Shown piece by piece: positions 6,748 through 15,033 of a DNA stretch of 18,662 nucleotides (within the stretch, counting starts at the first letter, position 1; the number at the start of each line of letters is the position of its first letter). Under the pieces are notes generated by a model. That model had not been told where the DNA came from and made no database searches. It worked only from the letters and a program-made list of their open reading frames with translations. This DNA is from Thiorhodovibrio sp. (GTDB lineage: Bacteria > Pseudomonadota > Gammaproteobacteria > Chromatiales > Chromatiaceae): positions 1-18,662 of the forward strand of contig SKYD01000189.1 of NCBI GenBank assembly GCA_007128075.1. Direction: 5' to 3'. The translations under genes and the position numbers were made by a program.

Positions 6748-7131
6748 TTATTCCAACCGCGCAAAGATTTTATCAATCTTTTCTCGCAGGGTCTCGGCAG
6801 TAAATGGCTTGACAATGTAGCCATTCACGCCCGCTTCGGCGGCTTCGATGATCTGTTCGCGCTTGGCCTCGGCAGTGACCATGAGCACAGGAAGTTTCGC
6901 CAATGAGGGATCAGCACGAATATTGCGCAACAGCTCGATGCCTTCCATGTTGGGCATGTTCCAGTCTGTGACCACAAAATCGTAATTGCCGTTTTTAAGC
7001 ATTGGCAATGCGGTGCTGCCATCATCCGCCTCTGCTGTGTTGGTAAAGCCCAGCTCGCGCAATAGATTTTTAACGATGCGGCGCATCGTAGAAAAATCAT
7101 CGACGACGAGAATTTTCATGTTTTTATCCAT
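6748..7131 (-). CDS. cheY: Chemotaxis response regulator CheY
   Basis: A single-domain receiver that carries phosphate from CheA to the FliM/FliN switch. It has 127 residues, the normal CheY length. Key residues are D11 and D12 (acidic pocket), D56 in VVTDWNMP (phospho-acceptor), T86 in VTAEA, Y105 and K108 in GYIVKPF. These match E. coli D57, T87, Y106 and K109. There is no output domain. The frame is open to 7149, but ATG 7131 is the start: AGGAG lies seven bases upstream and the protein then begins MDKNMKILVVDD as in its relatives. The gene is 62 bases downstream of fliA and 89 bases upstream of the preferred cheZ start; both gaps hold inverted repeats. Confidence 0.97.
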   Translation of the reverse strand: MDKNMKILVVDDFSTMRRIVKNLLRELGFTNTAEADDGSTALPMLKNGNYDFVVTDWNMPNMEGIELLRNIRADPSLAKLPVLMVTAEAKREQIIEAAEAGVNGYIVKPFTAETLREKIDKIFARLE

Positions 7132-7138
7132 TATTTCG

Positions 7139-7143
7139 CTCCT
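7139..7143 (-). promoter_or_regulatory. Shine-Dalgarno sequence of cheY
   Basis: AGGAG on the minus strand, seven bases before ATG 7131. It rules out the longer reading from 7149, whose start would lie upstream of this site. Confidence 0.8.
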
Positions 7144-7162
7144 AATCAATCATGCAAAACGC

Positions 7163-7185
7163 CCGATGGCATGGCATGCAATCGG
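7163..7185. promoter_or_regulatory. 23-bp near-perfect palindrome between fliA and cheY
   Basis: Arms of 11 bases meet around a single central base at 7174: CCGAT-G-GCATG on the left and CATGC-A-ATCGG on the right. Only the G/A pair at 7168/7180 fails to match. It occupies the 62-base gap between the fliA stop and the cheY start. On the minus strand it is followed by GCGTTTTGC, only four T, so it is a poor terminator. It could be an operator for a dimeric regulator or an mRNA hairpin protecting the cheY message. Confidence 0.5.
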
Positions 7186-7193
7186 TACGCTAA

Positions 7194-7919
7194 TTATCCA
7201 ATCCAGTCTTGCAGCCGCGCCCGCAGTCGATGTACCGCTTGGCTGCGAATTTGACTGACTCGTGATTCAGTGAGACTAAGAACCACCCCAATCTCACGCA
7301 GATTCAGCTCTTCATCATAATAGAGTGCCAAGACCAGACGCTCTTTTTCAGGCAAGCCATCGATGGCATCTGCCAGGGCATCACGAAACTGCTGTTGTTC
7401 CGCAAGCTCAACTGGGGTCTCCCCTTGGGTTGGCAATAGGCGGTCGGCATCAGCACCGAATAAATCATCGAGTGCCAGGATATGCGTCCCGGCGGTGTCG
7501 CGTAGCATGTTATGATACTGACTAATGGAGAGGTCAAGCAAAGTCGCAATTTCGCGATCCTCGGCTGCCCGCCCCTCACGCCCTTCAATGGTACGCACGG
7601 CCTCGGCGATGCGGCGGCTGTTGCGATGCACCGAACGCGGTGCCCAGTCGGAATGGCGCAACTCATCGATCATCGCCCCGCGAATCCGAATGCCAGCATA
7701 GGTGGCAAAGGTCGCCCCCTGGCCATCTTGAAACTGGCGTGCTGCTTCAATCAGCCCAAGCATTCCGGATTGAATCAGATCGTCAATCTGAACTGAGGAT
7801 GGGAGCCGCGCTGCGAGATGATGCGCAATGCGGCGCACTAAATCAACATGACCTGCAACTAAATCTTCAGCCTGCGGACGACCTTCGCGATAATCGTGCA
7901 AAGGAGATTTCATGGTCAT
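7194..7919 (-). CDS. fliA: Flagellar sigma factor FliA (sigma-28)
   Basis: RNA polymerase sigma factor for late flagellar and chemotaxis promoters, normally held off by anti-sigma FlgM. It has 241 residues, the usual length. Region 2 (about 20-95) includes IDDLIQSGMLGLIEAARQF and TFATYAGIRIRGAMIDELR. Region 3 follows (WAPRSVHRNSRRI onward). Region 4 is near the C-terminus: LPEKERLVLALYY, then the helix-turn-helix LNLREIGVVLSLTESRVSQI. The start ATG 7919 overlaps the flhG stop in a TGATG junction, which points to translational coupling; ATG 7913 is a possible alternative. No strong ribosome-binding site is visible. FlgM is not in this window. Confidence 0.96.
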   Translation of the reverse strand: MTMKSPLHDYREGRPQAEDLVAGHVDLVRRIAHHLAARLPSSVQIDDLIQSGMLGLIEAARQFQDGQGATFATYAGIRIRGAMIDELRHSDWAPRSVHRNSRRIAEAVRTIEGREGRAAEDREIATLLDLSISQYHNMLRDTAGTHILALDDLFGADADRLLPTQGETPVELAEQQQFRDALADAIDGLPEKERLVLALYYDEELNLREIGVVLSLTESRVSQIRSQAVHRLRARLQDWIG

Positions 7920-8740
7920 CAGGCACTTTGCAACATCCGTTCTACAAAAAAACCAATGCCACTAGGCGAGCGCGCGCCATTGATCGACCACCGCTCCACT
8001 TTGCGCGCCAGCTCATGAAATCCACGACTGGCTGGGCTTGCTGGATAGAGACTCACCACTGGCTCGCGTTTGTGCACCGCACGCCGCACTTGATCATCCA
8101 TAGGGATGACCCCAGCCGGCTCAACGAGCACATCGGGAAGATAACGCTGACACACCGCAGTCAGCTCCTGTGCCAGTCGCCGTCCAGCTTCCAAGCTGTG
8201 TACCATATTACAAACTAAGCGAAACCGCCGCCGACCATAATCTTTGGATAATATCTTAATCAAGGCGTAGGCATCGGTCAGCGAGGCGGGTTCATCACAG
8301 ATCACAATCAATACATCTTGCACGGCACGGCAAAAACTAGTCACCGATTGCTGAACGCCAGCGGCGGTATCGACAATTAAAAAATCTAAGGGTTTGGTAT
8401 AAGAACTGAACGCACGCACCAGCCCGACATGTTCAATAGCACTCAGATTGGCCATGTGTGCAATACCTGAGGCCGCTGGCACCAAAAGAACGCCATTGGG
8501 ATCTTCAAGGATGATGCTGTCTAAGCTATCGACCTTGCCAGTAATAAGATCATTAAGTGTTCGCAATGGGCGCAAGCCGAGTAATAAATCGGCATTGGCA
8601 AGCCCCAAATCTGCATCGAAAATCATCACCCGCCGCCCTAGGTTGGCTAAAGCAACCGCGAGATTCACCGAGACATTGGTTTTGCCCACGCCACCTTTGC
8701 CGCTCGACACTGCGATCACTCGCAGATTAGTGTGGAGCAT
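7919..8740 (-). CDS. flhG: Flagellar number regulator FlhG/FleN (MinD-like ATPase)
   Basis: MinD/ParA-family ATPase that limits flagellar number, acting with FlhF and, in Pseudomonas and Vibrio, on the FleQ/FlrA master regulator. It has 273 residues. The deviant Walker A motif is SGKGGVGKTN (13-22), followed by FDADLGLANADLLLGL (switch I region) and LIVDTAAG (Walker B/switch II). The N-terminus before the P-loop is short, and I see no DQAxxLR FlhF-activating motif, as in Pseudomonas FleN. ATG 8740 lies inside the end of flhF, overlapping it by 14 bases, and no upstream in-frame start exists. It shares a TGATG junction with fliA, so flhF-flhG-fliA should be translated as a coupled set. Confidence 0.94.
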   Translation of the reverse strand: MLHTNLRVIAVSSGKGGVGKTNVSVNLAVALANLGRRVMIFDADLGLANADLLLGLRPLRTLNDLITGKVDSLDSIILEDPNGVLLVPAASGIAHMANLSAIEHVGLVRAFSSYTKPLDFLIVDTAAGVQQSVTSFCRAVQDVLIVICDEPASLTDAYALIKILSKDYGRRRFRLVCNMVHSLEAGRRLAQELTAVCQRYLPDVLVEPAGVIPMDDQVRRAVHKREPVVSLYPASPASRGFHELARKVERWSINGARSPSGIGFFVERMLQSA

Positions 8741-9968
8741 GGGCGCGTTTCCGGAATGGCACCACTGATTCTAAAATTGCACCTTGACGGGCAGTGTTGT
8801 TGATGTTATCGCCAGCAGCCATCTTCACTGGTGCGGGTTGCGGATGCGCTTCTTGGGGCCAGCCGGCTTCTTCGGTGATCGGCATGGATATCTCGCCAAG
8901 TGCCAAGCGGGTAATGTGTGAGGTGTCGATACGATGAAAATCTTCGGCAAGCCGCTGGCCATCGCTAAAGAAATTCAGCCCCAAGCGTTGTTCTAACAGC
9001 ACCGATAAAATTTCACCCAACTGTTCGGCCTCATCGACCTTGGTGAGCAGCAAGGCCGCCGGATCACTCTGACGATAGGACTGTAACAACTGCTGCAAGG
9101 CACGCCCCTGATAGCTGGCGGCGATCACCAACCAGATTTCTAAATCCACTTCAGCACGGGCTAGGGTAAATAAACGGCGTTGTCCGACCTCACGAGCTGC
9201 TTGACCGGCGGTGTCGATTAACACCAAATGGCCATTCTGGGCACGGTTGGCAAGCTGTGCCAGCTCGCGTTCATGCTCCATCAGCATCACGGGCACACCA
9301 GCCATCTCGCCGAAAGTTTGTAGCTGTTTGTAGGCACCGAGGCGTTGCCGATCAAGAGTTACCAAGCTGACGCTATCGCGTCCCATGCGTCGAATCTGGC
9401 GCAGAGCAAGACGACTCAGGGTGGTGGTTTTGCCAACGCCACTTGGACCAACCAGCGCCAGCATCCCGCCGCGCTCCAAAATCGTCGGCTGGGCGGTGAC
9501 GATGGCTGATGACAGCCGGGCGCGCAACCGCGACCAGGCCGCATCCGATGGGCAATCCTCGGGGATGCCGCCGGTGAGGGTGCGGGCAATTTTCTCGCTA
9601 AAACCACGCTCGATCAGACGCGCTGATAAGCCAGCGGCCAGCGGATGCCGCGAAGCCCATTGGGCGGCATCGCTGGCACTGTATTGTTGTACCAGCAGGG
9701 TGCGCAAATCGCTCAGCTCACGGCGCATTGCCTCAAGCTCTAGCCCACTGCCAAAGCTGCTCATGGCCAGGGGTGCGTCGCTGCTTTGACTTTGGGCTGG
9801 GGTCATTTCCGCCGGCGGCTGCTCTTGTTTTTTCTCGACGGCGGCAACGACCTCGAGCATTTTGCCAACGCGGCGGCTGGATAAAATGACTGCATCCGGG
9901 CCTTGCTGCTCACGCACCTGGCGCATGGCCTCACGCATGTCTCGTGCTTGATAACGGCGTACATTCAT
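8727..9968 (-). CDS. flhF: Flagellar placement GTPase FlhF (SRP-type)
   Basis: SRP-family GTPase that marks the pole where the flagellum is built. It has 413 residues. The N-terminal B domain starts MNVRRYQARDMREAMRQVRE. A variable Gln/Ser/Ala linker (about 45-75) follows, then the helical N domain (about 78-165). The G domain has P-loop GPSGVGKTTT (174-183), TLDRQRLGAYKQL (204-216), DTAG (252-255) and TKVDEA (309-314). FlhF proteins usually end soon after the segment matching LAEDFHRID (340-348). Here about 60 more residues follow, ending in a basic SVVPFRKRAHAPH. The start ATG 9968 has AGGA nine bases upstream and is three bases after the flhA stop. Together with FlhG it predicts polar flagellation. 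Confidence 0.94.
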   Translation of the reverse strand: MNVRRYQARDMREAMRQVREQQGPDAVILSSRRVGKMLEVVAAVEKKQEQPPAEMTPAQSQSSDAPLAMSSFGSGLELEAMRRELSDLRTLLVQQYSASDAAQWASRHPLAAGLSARLIERGFSEKIARTLTGGIPEDCPSDAAWSRLRARLSSAIVTAQPTILERGGMLALVGPSGVGKTTTLSRLALRQIRRMGRDSVSLVTLDRQRLGAYKQLQTFGEMAGVPVMLMEHERELAQLANRAQNGHLVLIDTAGQAAREVGQRRLFTLARAEVDLEIWLVIAASYQGRALQQLLQSYRQSDPAALLLTKVDEAEQLGEILSVLLEQRLGLNFFSDGQRLAEDFHRIDTSHITRLALGEISMPITEEAGWPQEAHPQPAPVKMAAGDNINNTARQGAILESVVPFRKRAHAPH

Positions 9969-9971
9969 CGT

Positions 9972-12053
9972 TTATTGTCCTACGGTTGCAATCACCCGAA
10001 TCCGTCGATTATCGGGGATCTCAGTAAATGCCAGCACGGTTAGATTGCGCACTGCTCCACGCAGCCAGCCAGCAACCCAGGAGCGAATCTCGGGAGCGAC
10101 GACCAAAACCGCTGGCGCGCCTTCGACTTCTTGTTTGCGAGCCGCTTCTGCCACCGCCCGCTGCACCCGATCTGCCAGTCCTGGCTCGATGCCCATGGCT
10201 TGTCCCTGGGTGCTTTGCAAAGAGCGATGCAATAATTGCTCCAATGCAGGATCAAGCGCGATCAGCGGCAGCTCATCATCAGCACCCACCAAATCCTGCA
10301 CAATCGAGCGTGCCAGTGCAACACGCACCGCCGCCGTGAGGGCGTCAGGATCTTGGCTGGTGAGCGCGCGTTCTGCCAAAGTTTCGGCAATGGTGCGGAT
10401 GTCACGAATCGAGACCTGTTCTGCCAACAAATTCTGCATGACTTTTAGCACCACACCCAGCGAGAGTGATTTAGACAGCAAATTCTCGACGAGTTTGGGC
10501 GAGCGCCGACCGAGTTGATCCAGTAGATGCTGAATTTCTTCGTGCCCAATCAAACGATGCGCATTTTCGCGCAACACCTGGGATAAATGGGTTGCAATCA
10601 CGGTCGCAGCATCGACGACAGTATAGCCAGCTCCTTGGGCATTGTCGCGGTCGGAAGGCTCGATCCATAAGGCATCAAGATGAAAAGTCGGGTCTTTGGT
10701 GGGGGTGCCAGGGACGGTGCCAAAGACCTGGCCAGGATTGATTGCCAATTCGCGATCAGGAAACACCTCCGCCTCGGCGGTATTAACACCCAATAACGCA
10801 ATGCGATAATGATTGGGACCGAGTTCTAAATTATCACGAATATGCACCGGCTGAATTAAAAATCCTAATTCTTGGGATAATTTTCGCCGCACGCCTTTAA
10901 TGCGTCCCATTAATTGCCCATCTTGGCCACGATCAACCAGTGGAATCAGCCGATAACCAACTTCGAGCGAGACCAAATCCACCGGCGGCACATCATCCCA
11001 GGATAATTCACGCATCTCAGGCGATGGCGTATCAGAGGCAGCAGGCAGCGCAGCAGTATCCGCCTTGGCTTGCTCTTCTTCTTTGGTGCGGTTTAGCAGA
11101 TAGCCACCGCCACCGAGCATCGAGGCAAGCCCTAAAAATACCAAGTTGGGCATCCCTGGGATCATGCCAAGAATTCCAATCACACTCGCTGCAACATACA
11201 GCGCCTTGGGATTGGAGAACATCTGGTTTTTGACTTGAGAGCCAAGGTCTTGGCTGGTGGAGACCCGGGTGACGATCAGCGCGGTGGCGGTTGATAACAG
11301 CAGCGAAGGCAGTTGAGCAACCAGGCCATCACCAATGGTTAACAATACAAAATTAGAAGCAGCATCGCCAAGCGACATCCCATATTGGGTGGTGCCGATG
11401 ATCATGCCGCCGATGATATTAATAAATAGAATTAAAATGCCGGCAATCGCATCACCGCGCACGAATTTACTTGCACCATCCATGGAGCCATAAAAATCGG
11501 CTTCTTGGGCAATTTCTTCGCGCCGCGTGCGGGCATCATCCTGGGTAATCAGCCCGGCATTTAAATCAGCATCAATCGACATCTGTTTGCCGGGCATGGC
11601 ATCGAGTGTAAAGCGGGCGCTGACTTCAGCAACACGCCCGGCACCTTTGGTCACCACCACAAAATTAATGATGACCAAAATCGCAAATACCACCAACCCA
11701 GCAGCAAAATTGCCACCGATAACAAATTCACCAAACGCTTGGATCACCCTGCCTGCGGCATCGGTTCCAGAGGCACCGTTAAGCAAAATCACCCGGGTCG
11801 AGGCGACATTCAGCGCAAGTCGGAGCAGGGTGGAAACCAGCAACACTGTCGGAAAAATTGCAAATTCAAGCGGACGCGGGATGTAAACCGCGACCATGAC
11901 CACGACCATTGCCAGCGATAGATTAAAGGTAAATAACAGATCGAGAACAAATGGCGGCAGCGGCAGCACCAGCATCGACAGCAGTGCGATCAACAGCAAA
12001 GGCGCGCCGAGCCCGACGCGAGCGATAAGCCCAGCGCGTTCAACGAAGGTCAT
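9972..12053 (-). CDS. flhA: Flagellar export gate protein FlhA
   Basis: Integral membrane component of the flagellar type III export gate. It uses the proton motive force and docks substrate-chaperone complexes. It has 693 residues, the family's usual length. The N-terminal membrane half (about 15-315) is strongly hydrophobic and includes the FHIPEP family signature RFTLDAMPGKQMSIDAD (147-163). An acidic/Ala linker (about 325-350) leads to the soluble nonameric C-terminal domain (about 355-690). Start ATG 12053 follows the flhB stop directly (TAA-ATG), so translation is probably coupled. The next gene, flhF, begins three bases after its stop. Confidence 0.97.
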   Translation of the reverse strand: MTFVERAGLIARVGLGAPLLLIALLSMLVLPLPPFVLDLLFTFNLSLAMVVVMVAVYIPRPLEFAIFPTVLLVSTLLRLALNVASTRVILLNGASGTDAAGRVIQAFGEFVIGGNFAAGLVVFAILVIINFVVVTKGAGRVAEVSARFTLDAMPGKQMSIDADLNAGLITQDDARTRREEIAQEADFYGSMDGASKFVRGDAIAGILILFINIIGGMIIGTTQYGMSLGDAASNFVLLTIGDGLVAQLPSLLLSTATALIVTRVSTSQDLGSQVKNQMFSNPKALYVAASVIGILGMIPGMPNLVFLGLASMLGGGGYLLNRTKEEEQAKADTAALPAASDTPSPEMRELSWDDVPPVDLVSLEVGYRLIPLVDRGQDGQLMGRIKGVRRKLSQELGFLIQPVHIRDNLELGPNHYRIALLGVNTAEAEVFPDRELAINPGQVFGTVPGTPTKDPTFHLDALWIEPSDRDNAQGAGYTVVDAATVIATHLSQVLRENAHRLIGHEEIQHLLDQLGRRSPKLVENLLSKSLSLGVVLKVMQNLLAEQVSIRDIRTIAETLAERALTSQDPDALTAAVRVALARSIVQDLVGADDELPLIALDPALEQLLHRSLQSTQGQAMGIEPGLADRVQRAVAEAARKQEVEGAPAVLVVAPEIRSWVAGWLRGAVRNLTVLAFTEIPDNRRIRVIATVGQ

Positions 12054-13211
12054 TTAAATACCCGCTCGCCGCGCTTGTCGGGCGCGGCGTGGATCAAGTA
12101 ATTCATCTGGCACTGGCAAATCATCAGGCATGGTGACAGATTCCGCATCATGGCGTCGTAATTGATAGACATAAGCCAAAATTCGCGCCACAGCAACAAA
12201 GAGCGCGGCTGGAATCTCTTGATCGAGTTCGGTTGTATAATAGATGGCACGCGCCACCCGTGGCGCCTCAACGCGGATAACACCATGCTCTTCAGCGCGC
12301 TCACGAATTTCTAAAGCAATATGATCAGCACCTTTGGCGATGAGCCGTGGAGCAATCATGGCACTGGAATTATAAATCAGCGCGACGGCATAATGCGTTG
12401 GGTTGGTGATCACCACATCGGCTTTTGGCACTTCCGCCATCATCCGATGCTGCATCATTTCCATCTGCATTTGCCGCATTCGTCTTTTCACTTCGGGTTT
12501 TACATCGGTTTGCTTATGTTCATCCTTGACCTCTTGCAGGGTCATTTTAAGCTGTCGTTTATGGTTCCATAGCTGATAAGGCACATCAATTAAGGCAATT
12601 AAAAGCAGCGAGCTGGCGATCAATAAAAACGCCCACGCAATCAATGTTGCTGTATGCAGAATTGCTGCAACAACATTTTCTTTGCCAAGGTCTAATAACC
12701 GAGGCATAAACCCAGCAACCACAAAATAAGCCACTGGTCCAACGACAATCACCTTGCCAAACGCTTTGCCAAGGTTCATCAGTCCAGTCACGCCAAAGTT
12801 TTTCTTCAGCCCTTTGATTATATTGAGCTTATCAAATTTGGGGCGAAGTGCTTCAGTAGCAAAATTGGCTCCACCAACAGAAGTTGGCCCTACGATGGCG
12901 GCAATCACCAAAATCGCATACAGTGGAGCCAAAGTAATTAATGTATCAATTAATAATTGGATAAAATGCGGGGGAATAATGCGCGGATCATAAAGCAGTT
13001 CTCGTTCTAAAGTTAATGAATTAGCAAAATTTTCGCTGATACCAAGCCCTAGATGGTGACCAAATACCACAAAAAAAACGCCACTGGTAACTAAAAGAAT
13101 CACCGTGTTAAGTTCTTGAGAACGCGGAACCTGGCCTTTTTTGCGTGCCTCGCTCAGTCGTTTTTCGGTTGGTTCTTGGCTTTTTTCTTGACCATTTTCG
13201 TTTTCAGCCAT
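12054..13211 (-). CDS. flhB: Flagellar export switch protein FlhB
   Basis: Membrane protein that switches export specificity from rod/hook to filament proteins after autocleavage. It has 385 residues. A charged N-terminus (SQEPTEKRLSEARKKGQVPRS) precedes four hydrophobic segments between about 32 and 210. The cytoplasmic domain carries the NPTH autocleavage site at 270-273, one residue from the E. coli position (269-272). The C-terminus is basic (RRARQARRAGI). ATG 13211 has GAGG eight bases upstream and lies two bases after the fliR stop. FliK, encoded upstream in the same cluster, is its partner in sensing hook length. Confidence 0.97.
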   Translation of the reverse strand: MAENENGQEKSQEPTEKRLSEARKKGQVPRSQELNTVILLVTSGVFFVVFGHHLGLGISENFANSLTLERELLYDPRIIPPHFIQLLIDTLITLAPLYAILVIAAIVGPTSVGGANFATEALRPKFDKLNIIKGLKKNFGVTGLMNLGKAFGKVIVVGPVAYFVVAGFMPRLLDLGKENVVAAILHTATLIAWAFLLIASSLLLIALIDVPYQLWNHKRQLKMTLQEVKDEHKQTDVKPEVKRRMRQMQMEMMQHRMMAEVPKADVVITNPTHYAVALIYNSSAMIAPRLIAKGADHIALEIRERAEEHGVIRVEAPRVARAIYYTTELDQEIPAALFVAVARILAYVYQLRRHDAESVTMPDDLPVPDELLDPRRARQARRAGI

Positions 13212-13213
13212 TG

Positions 13214-13990
13214 TTAGAACCTCACTAAACGACCCATTAAGTCAAAGCCAAGTAGCAAAAATTCACCAAAGCGATCAGCAAAGGCTGGCATGATCATCAC
13301 AATTAAAATAAATCCCACCAATTTCATAATTGGAAAACCAACCGCAAAAATATGTAACTGCGGAGCAGCTTTAGCGGCAATACCTAAGGCGGCAATGTTA
13401 ATCATTAGCATGGTGGCTAATGCTGGGATCGCAATCAATAATGCCGTGCTAAACATTTGACCACTAAATTGAATCATTTCCCAAAAATCATCTGTGGTTA
13501 AACCATCGCCACCAACTGGCAAGGTCTCAAAGCTCATAATTAAAAGCTCAATTAATATTAGATGGCCATTGAGCGACAAAAAAAGCAAGCTGCCGATAAT
13601 TACAAAAAATTGAGCAACAACCGGAACCTGTTGACCTGACATCGGATCCACCGCCCGCGCAAAATGCAATCCCATTCCCACCGAAATAATTTCACCGGCT
13701 TGGCTGAGCGCTGAAAACACCATTTGCAACACAAAACCAATCGAAATTCCAATCAAAACTTGCTCTGCTGCCAATAAAAAGGCCTGAATACTGAGCAAAT
13801 CCATTGCCGGTGGGAGCGGTGCCTGATAGGCGACGATGATCGCAAGAAACAGTGCCAAAGTTAAACGCCAGCTGGTATCTATATTATTAGAGCCAACCAC
13901 CGGTGCCACCATCAACAGGGCGGTGATGCGGATAAACGGCCACATAAACGCACCAATCCACTGAAAAAGTTGCTCAATGGAGAGTTCCAC
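13214..13990 (-). CDS. fliR: Flagellar export core protein FliR
   Basis: Part of the FliP5-Q4-R1 core of the export gate in the basal-body membrane. It has 258 residues and several long hydrophobic segments. Conserved strings include FMWPFIRITALLMVAPVVGS near the N-terminus, VGMGLHFARAVDPMSGQQVPV in the middle and a hydrophobic end with VGFPIMKLVGFILIVMIMPAF. Length is usual for the family. The start is GTG 13990, which puts the conserved N-terminus in its normal place. No convincing ribosome-binding site precedes it, so it may rely on coupling to fliQ, whose stop is 13 bases upstream. Base composition here is visibly more AT-rich than in the che genes. Confidence 0.95.
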   Translation of the reverse strand: MELSIEQLFQWIGAFMWPFIRITALLMVAPVVGSNNIDTSWRLTLALFLAIIVAYQAPLPPAMDLLSIQAFLLAAEQVLIGISIGFVLQMVFSALSQAGEIISVGMGLHFARAVDPMSGQQVPVVAQFFVIIGSLLFLSLNGHLILIELLIMSFETLPVGGDGLTTDDFWEMIQFSGQMFSTALLIAIPALATMLMINIAALGIAAKAAPQLHIFAVGFPIMKLVGFILIVMIMPAFADRFGEFLLLGFDLMGRLVRF

Positions 13991-14003
13991 GGCGTTTGTT
14001 TAG

Positions 14004-14273
14004 TTAACCGATCATCGCTGGTATGCTTTGCCACAAATCAATAATATAGTGGGTTAGGGTTGCTAACATCCAATGACCAAAAACTGATAAAGCGAAAAAC
14101 ACACCAAGCAATTTAGGAATAAAGGTTAGGGTCATTTCTTGAATTTGTGTTGCTGCTTGAATCATCCCAACAAGAACACCAATAGTTAAGCCAGTCAATA
14201 AAATAGGACCGGCAATCATCACCGCAACCATGCCAGCTTCTTGGCCAATATCAATGACCATTTCTGGTGTCAT
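14004..14273 (-). CDS. fliQ: Flagellar export core protein FliQ
   Basis: Small hairpin-like membrane protein of the FliPQR export core. Read from ATG 14273 it has 89 residues, the same as E. coli FliQ, and starts MTPEMVIDIGQEA. Two hydrophobic segments lie on either side of the family signature QAATQIQEMTLTFIPK. The frame is open to 14333 inside fliP and has another ATG at 14276. I chose 14273 because AGGAG is then seven bases upstream and length and N-terminus match the family. That AGGAG overlaps the fliP stop (TAGGAG), ten bases before this gene. Confidence 0.95.
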   Translation of the reverse strand: MTPEMVIDIGQEAGMVAVMIAGPILLTGLTIGVLVGMIQAATQIQEMTLTFIPKLLGVFFALSVFGHWMLATLTHYIIDLWQSIPAMIG

Positions 14274-14280
14274 CATCTTA

Positions 14281-14285
14281 CTCCT
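14281..14285 (-). promoter_or_regulatory. Shine-Dalgarno sequence of fliQ overlapping the fliP stop
   Basis: AGGAG on the minus strand begins inside the TAG stop of fliP and lies seven bases before ATG 14273 (four before ATG 14276). It decides the fliQ start and couples fliQ translation to fliP. Confidence 0.75.
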
Positions 14286-15033
14286 AGTAAAAACTACGCG
14301 CCAAGGTTCCAAGAACCAAGGTCCAACCATCAACCAAAATAAATAGCATAATTTTAAATGGCAGCGAAATAATCATCGGTGACAGCATCATCATGCCCAT
14401 TGACATTAGAACGCTGGCAACAACCATATCGATAATTAAAAACGGGATTAAAATTAAAAATGCAATCTGAAACGCGGTTTTTAATTCGCTGGTCATAAAT
14501 GCTGGCACCAAAAGATGCAGCGGAATCTCATCGGCAGAATCAAATCCATCAATGTCATTCATCCCCGCGAATAATGCCAGATCCGCCTGCCGAGTTTGTG
14601 CCAGCATAAACCGGCGCAATGGCTGAATGGCGGTGGTCAGTGCTTCCTCAAAGCCGATCGCCTCTTCCATATAGGGTGCCAGCGCTTGATCATAAATCTC
14701 ATTAAACACTGGCGCCATAATAAACAGCGTAAGAAAAAAGGCAAGACCGATAACCACCTGACTCGACGGCGCCTGACTGGTTCCCATACCTTGACGCAAC
14801 AATCCAATCACAATCACGATTCGAGTAAACGAGGTCATCATCACCAGTGCCGACGGCAGAAGCGTCAGCAAGGTCATAAACAAAAGAACCTGAAGGGTAA
14901 CTGAGTAAGTTTGCTCCCCTTCTGGTCCTGTGGTCACGGTTACTGCATTTAGACCACCCATCTGACCCCAGGCAACAGAGGCAAATAACAGCAGTGCCAC
15001 AGTCAACAGCACCATCAGAGCGCGTCTGTTCAT
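14284..15033 (-). CDS. fliP: Flagellar export core protein FliP
   Basis: Main subunit of the FliPQR export core. It has 249 residues. A cleavable signal peptide is visible (RR at 3-4, hydrophobic core about 6-20, likely cut near AWG-Q24), as expected for FliP. The family signature follows: MMTSFTRIVIVIGLLRQGMG (65-84), then TSQAPSSQVVIGLAFFLTLF. More hydrophobic segments lie at the C-terminus. ATG 15033 directly follows the fliO stop (TGA-ATG), so coupling is likely; FliO is the assembly factor for FliP. The stop overlaps the fliQ ribosome-binding site. Confidence 0.97.
   Translation of the reverse strand: MNRRALMVLLTVALLLFASVAWGQMGGLNAVTVTTGPEGEQTYSVTLQVLLFMTLLTLLPSALVMMTSFTRIVIVIGLLRQGMGTSQAPSSQVVIGLAFFLTLFIMAPVFNEIYDQALAPYMEEAIGFEEALTTAIQPLRRFMLAQTRQADLALFAGMNDIDGFDSADEIPLHLLVPAFMTSELKTAFQIAFLILIPFLIIDMVVASVLMSMGMMMLSPMIISLPFKIMLFILVDGWTLVLGTLARSFY

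Noticed and set aside
6606..6824. Minus-strand ORF starting ATG 6731 across the cheY-cheZ junction, as a leader peptide or the true cheZ N-terminus
   Set aside because: It reads out of the cheZ frame and overlaps conserved CheZ sequence. Its translation shows no CheZ features. It would matter only if reads revealed a frameshift.
7132..7193. Sigma-54 promoter upstream of cheY (GGGCGTTTTGC)
   Set aside because: Spacing between GG and GC is only about six bases, far from the required ten.
7640..8218. 192-codon plus-strand ORF spanning the fliA/flhG junction
   Set aside because: Antisense across two well-supported overlapping genes. The composition is unlike a real protein.
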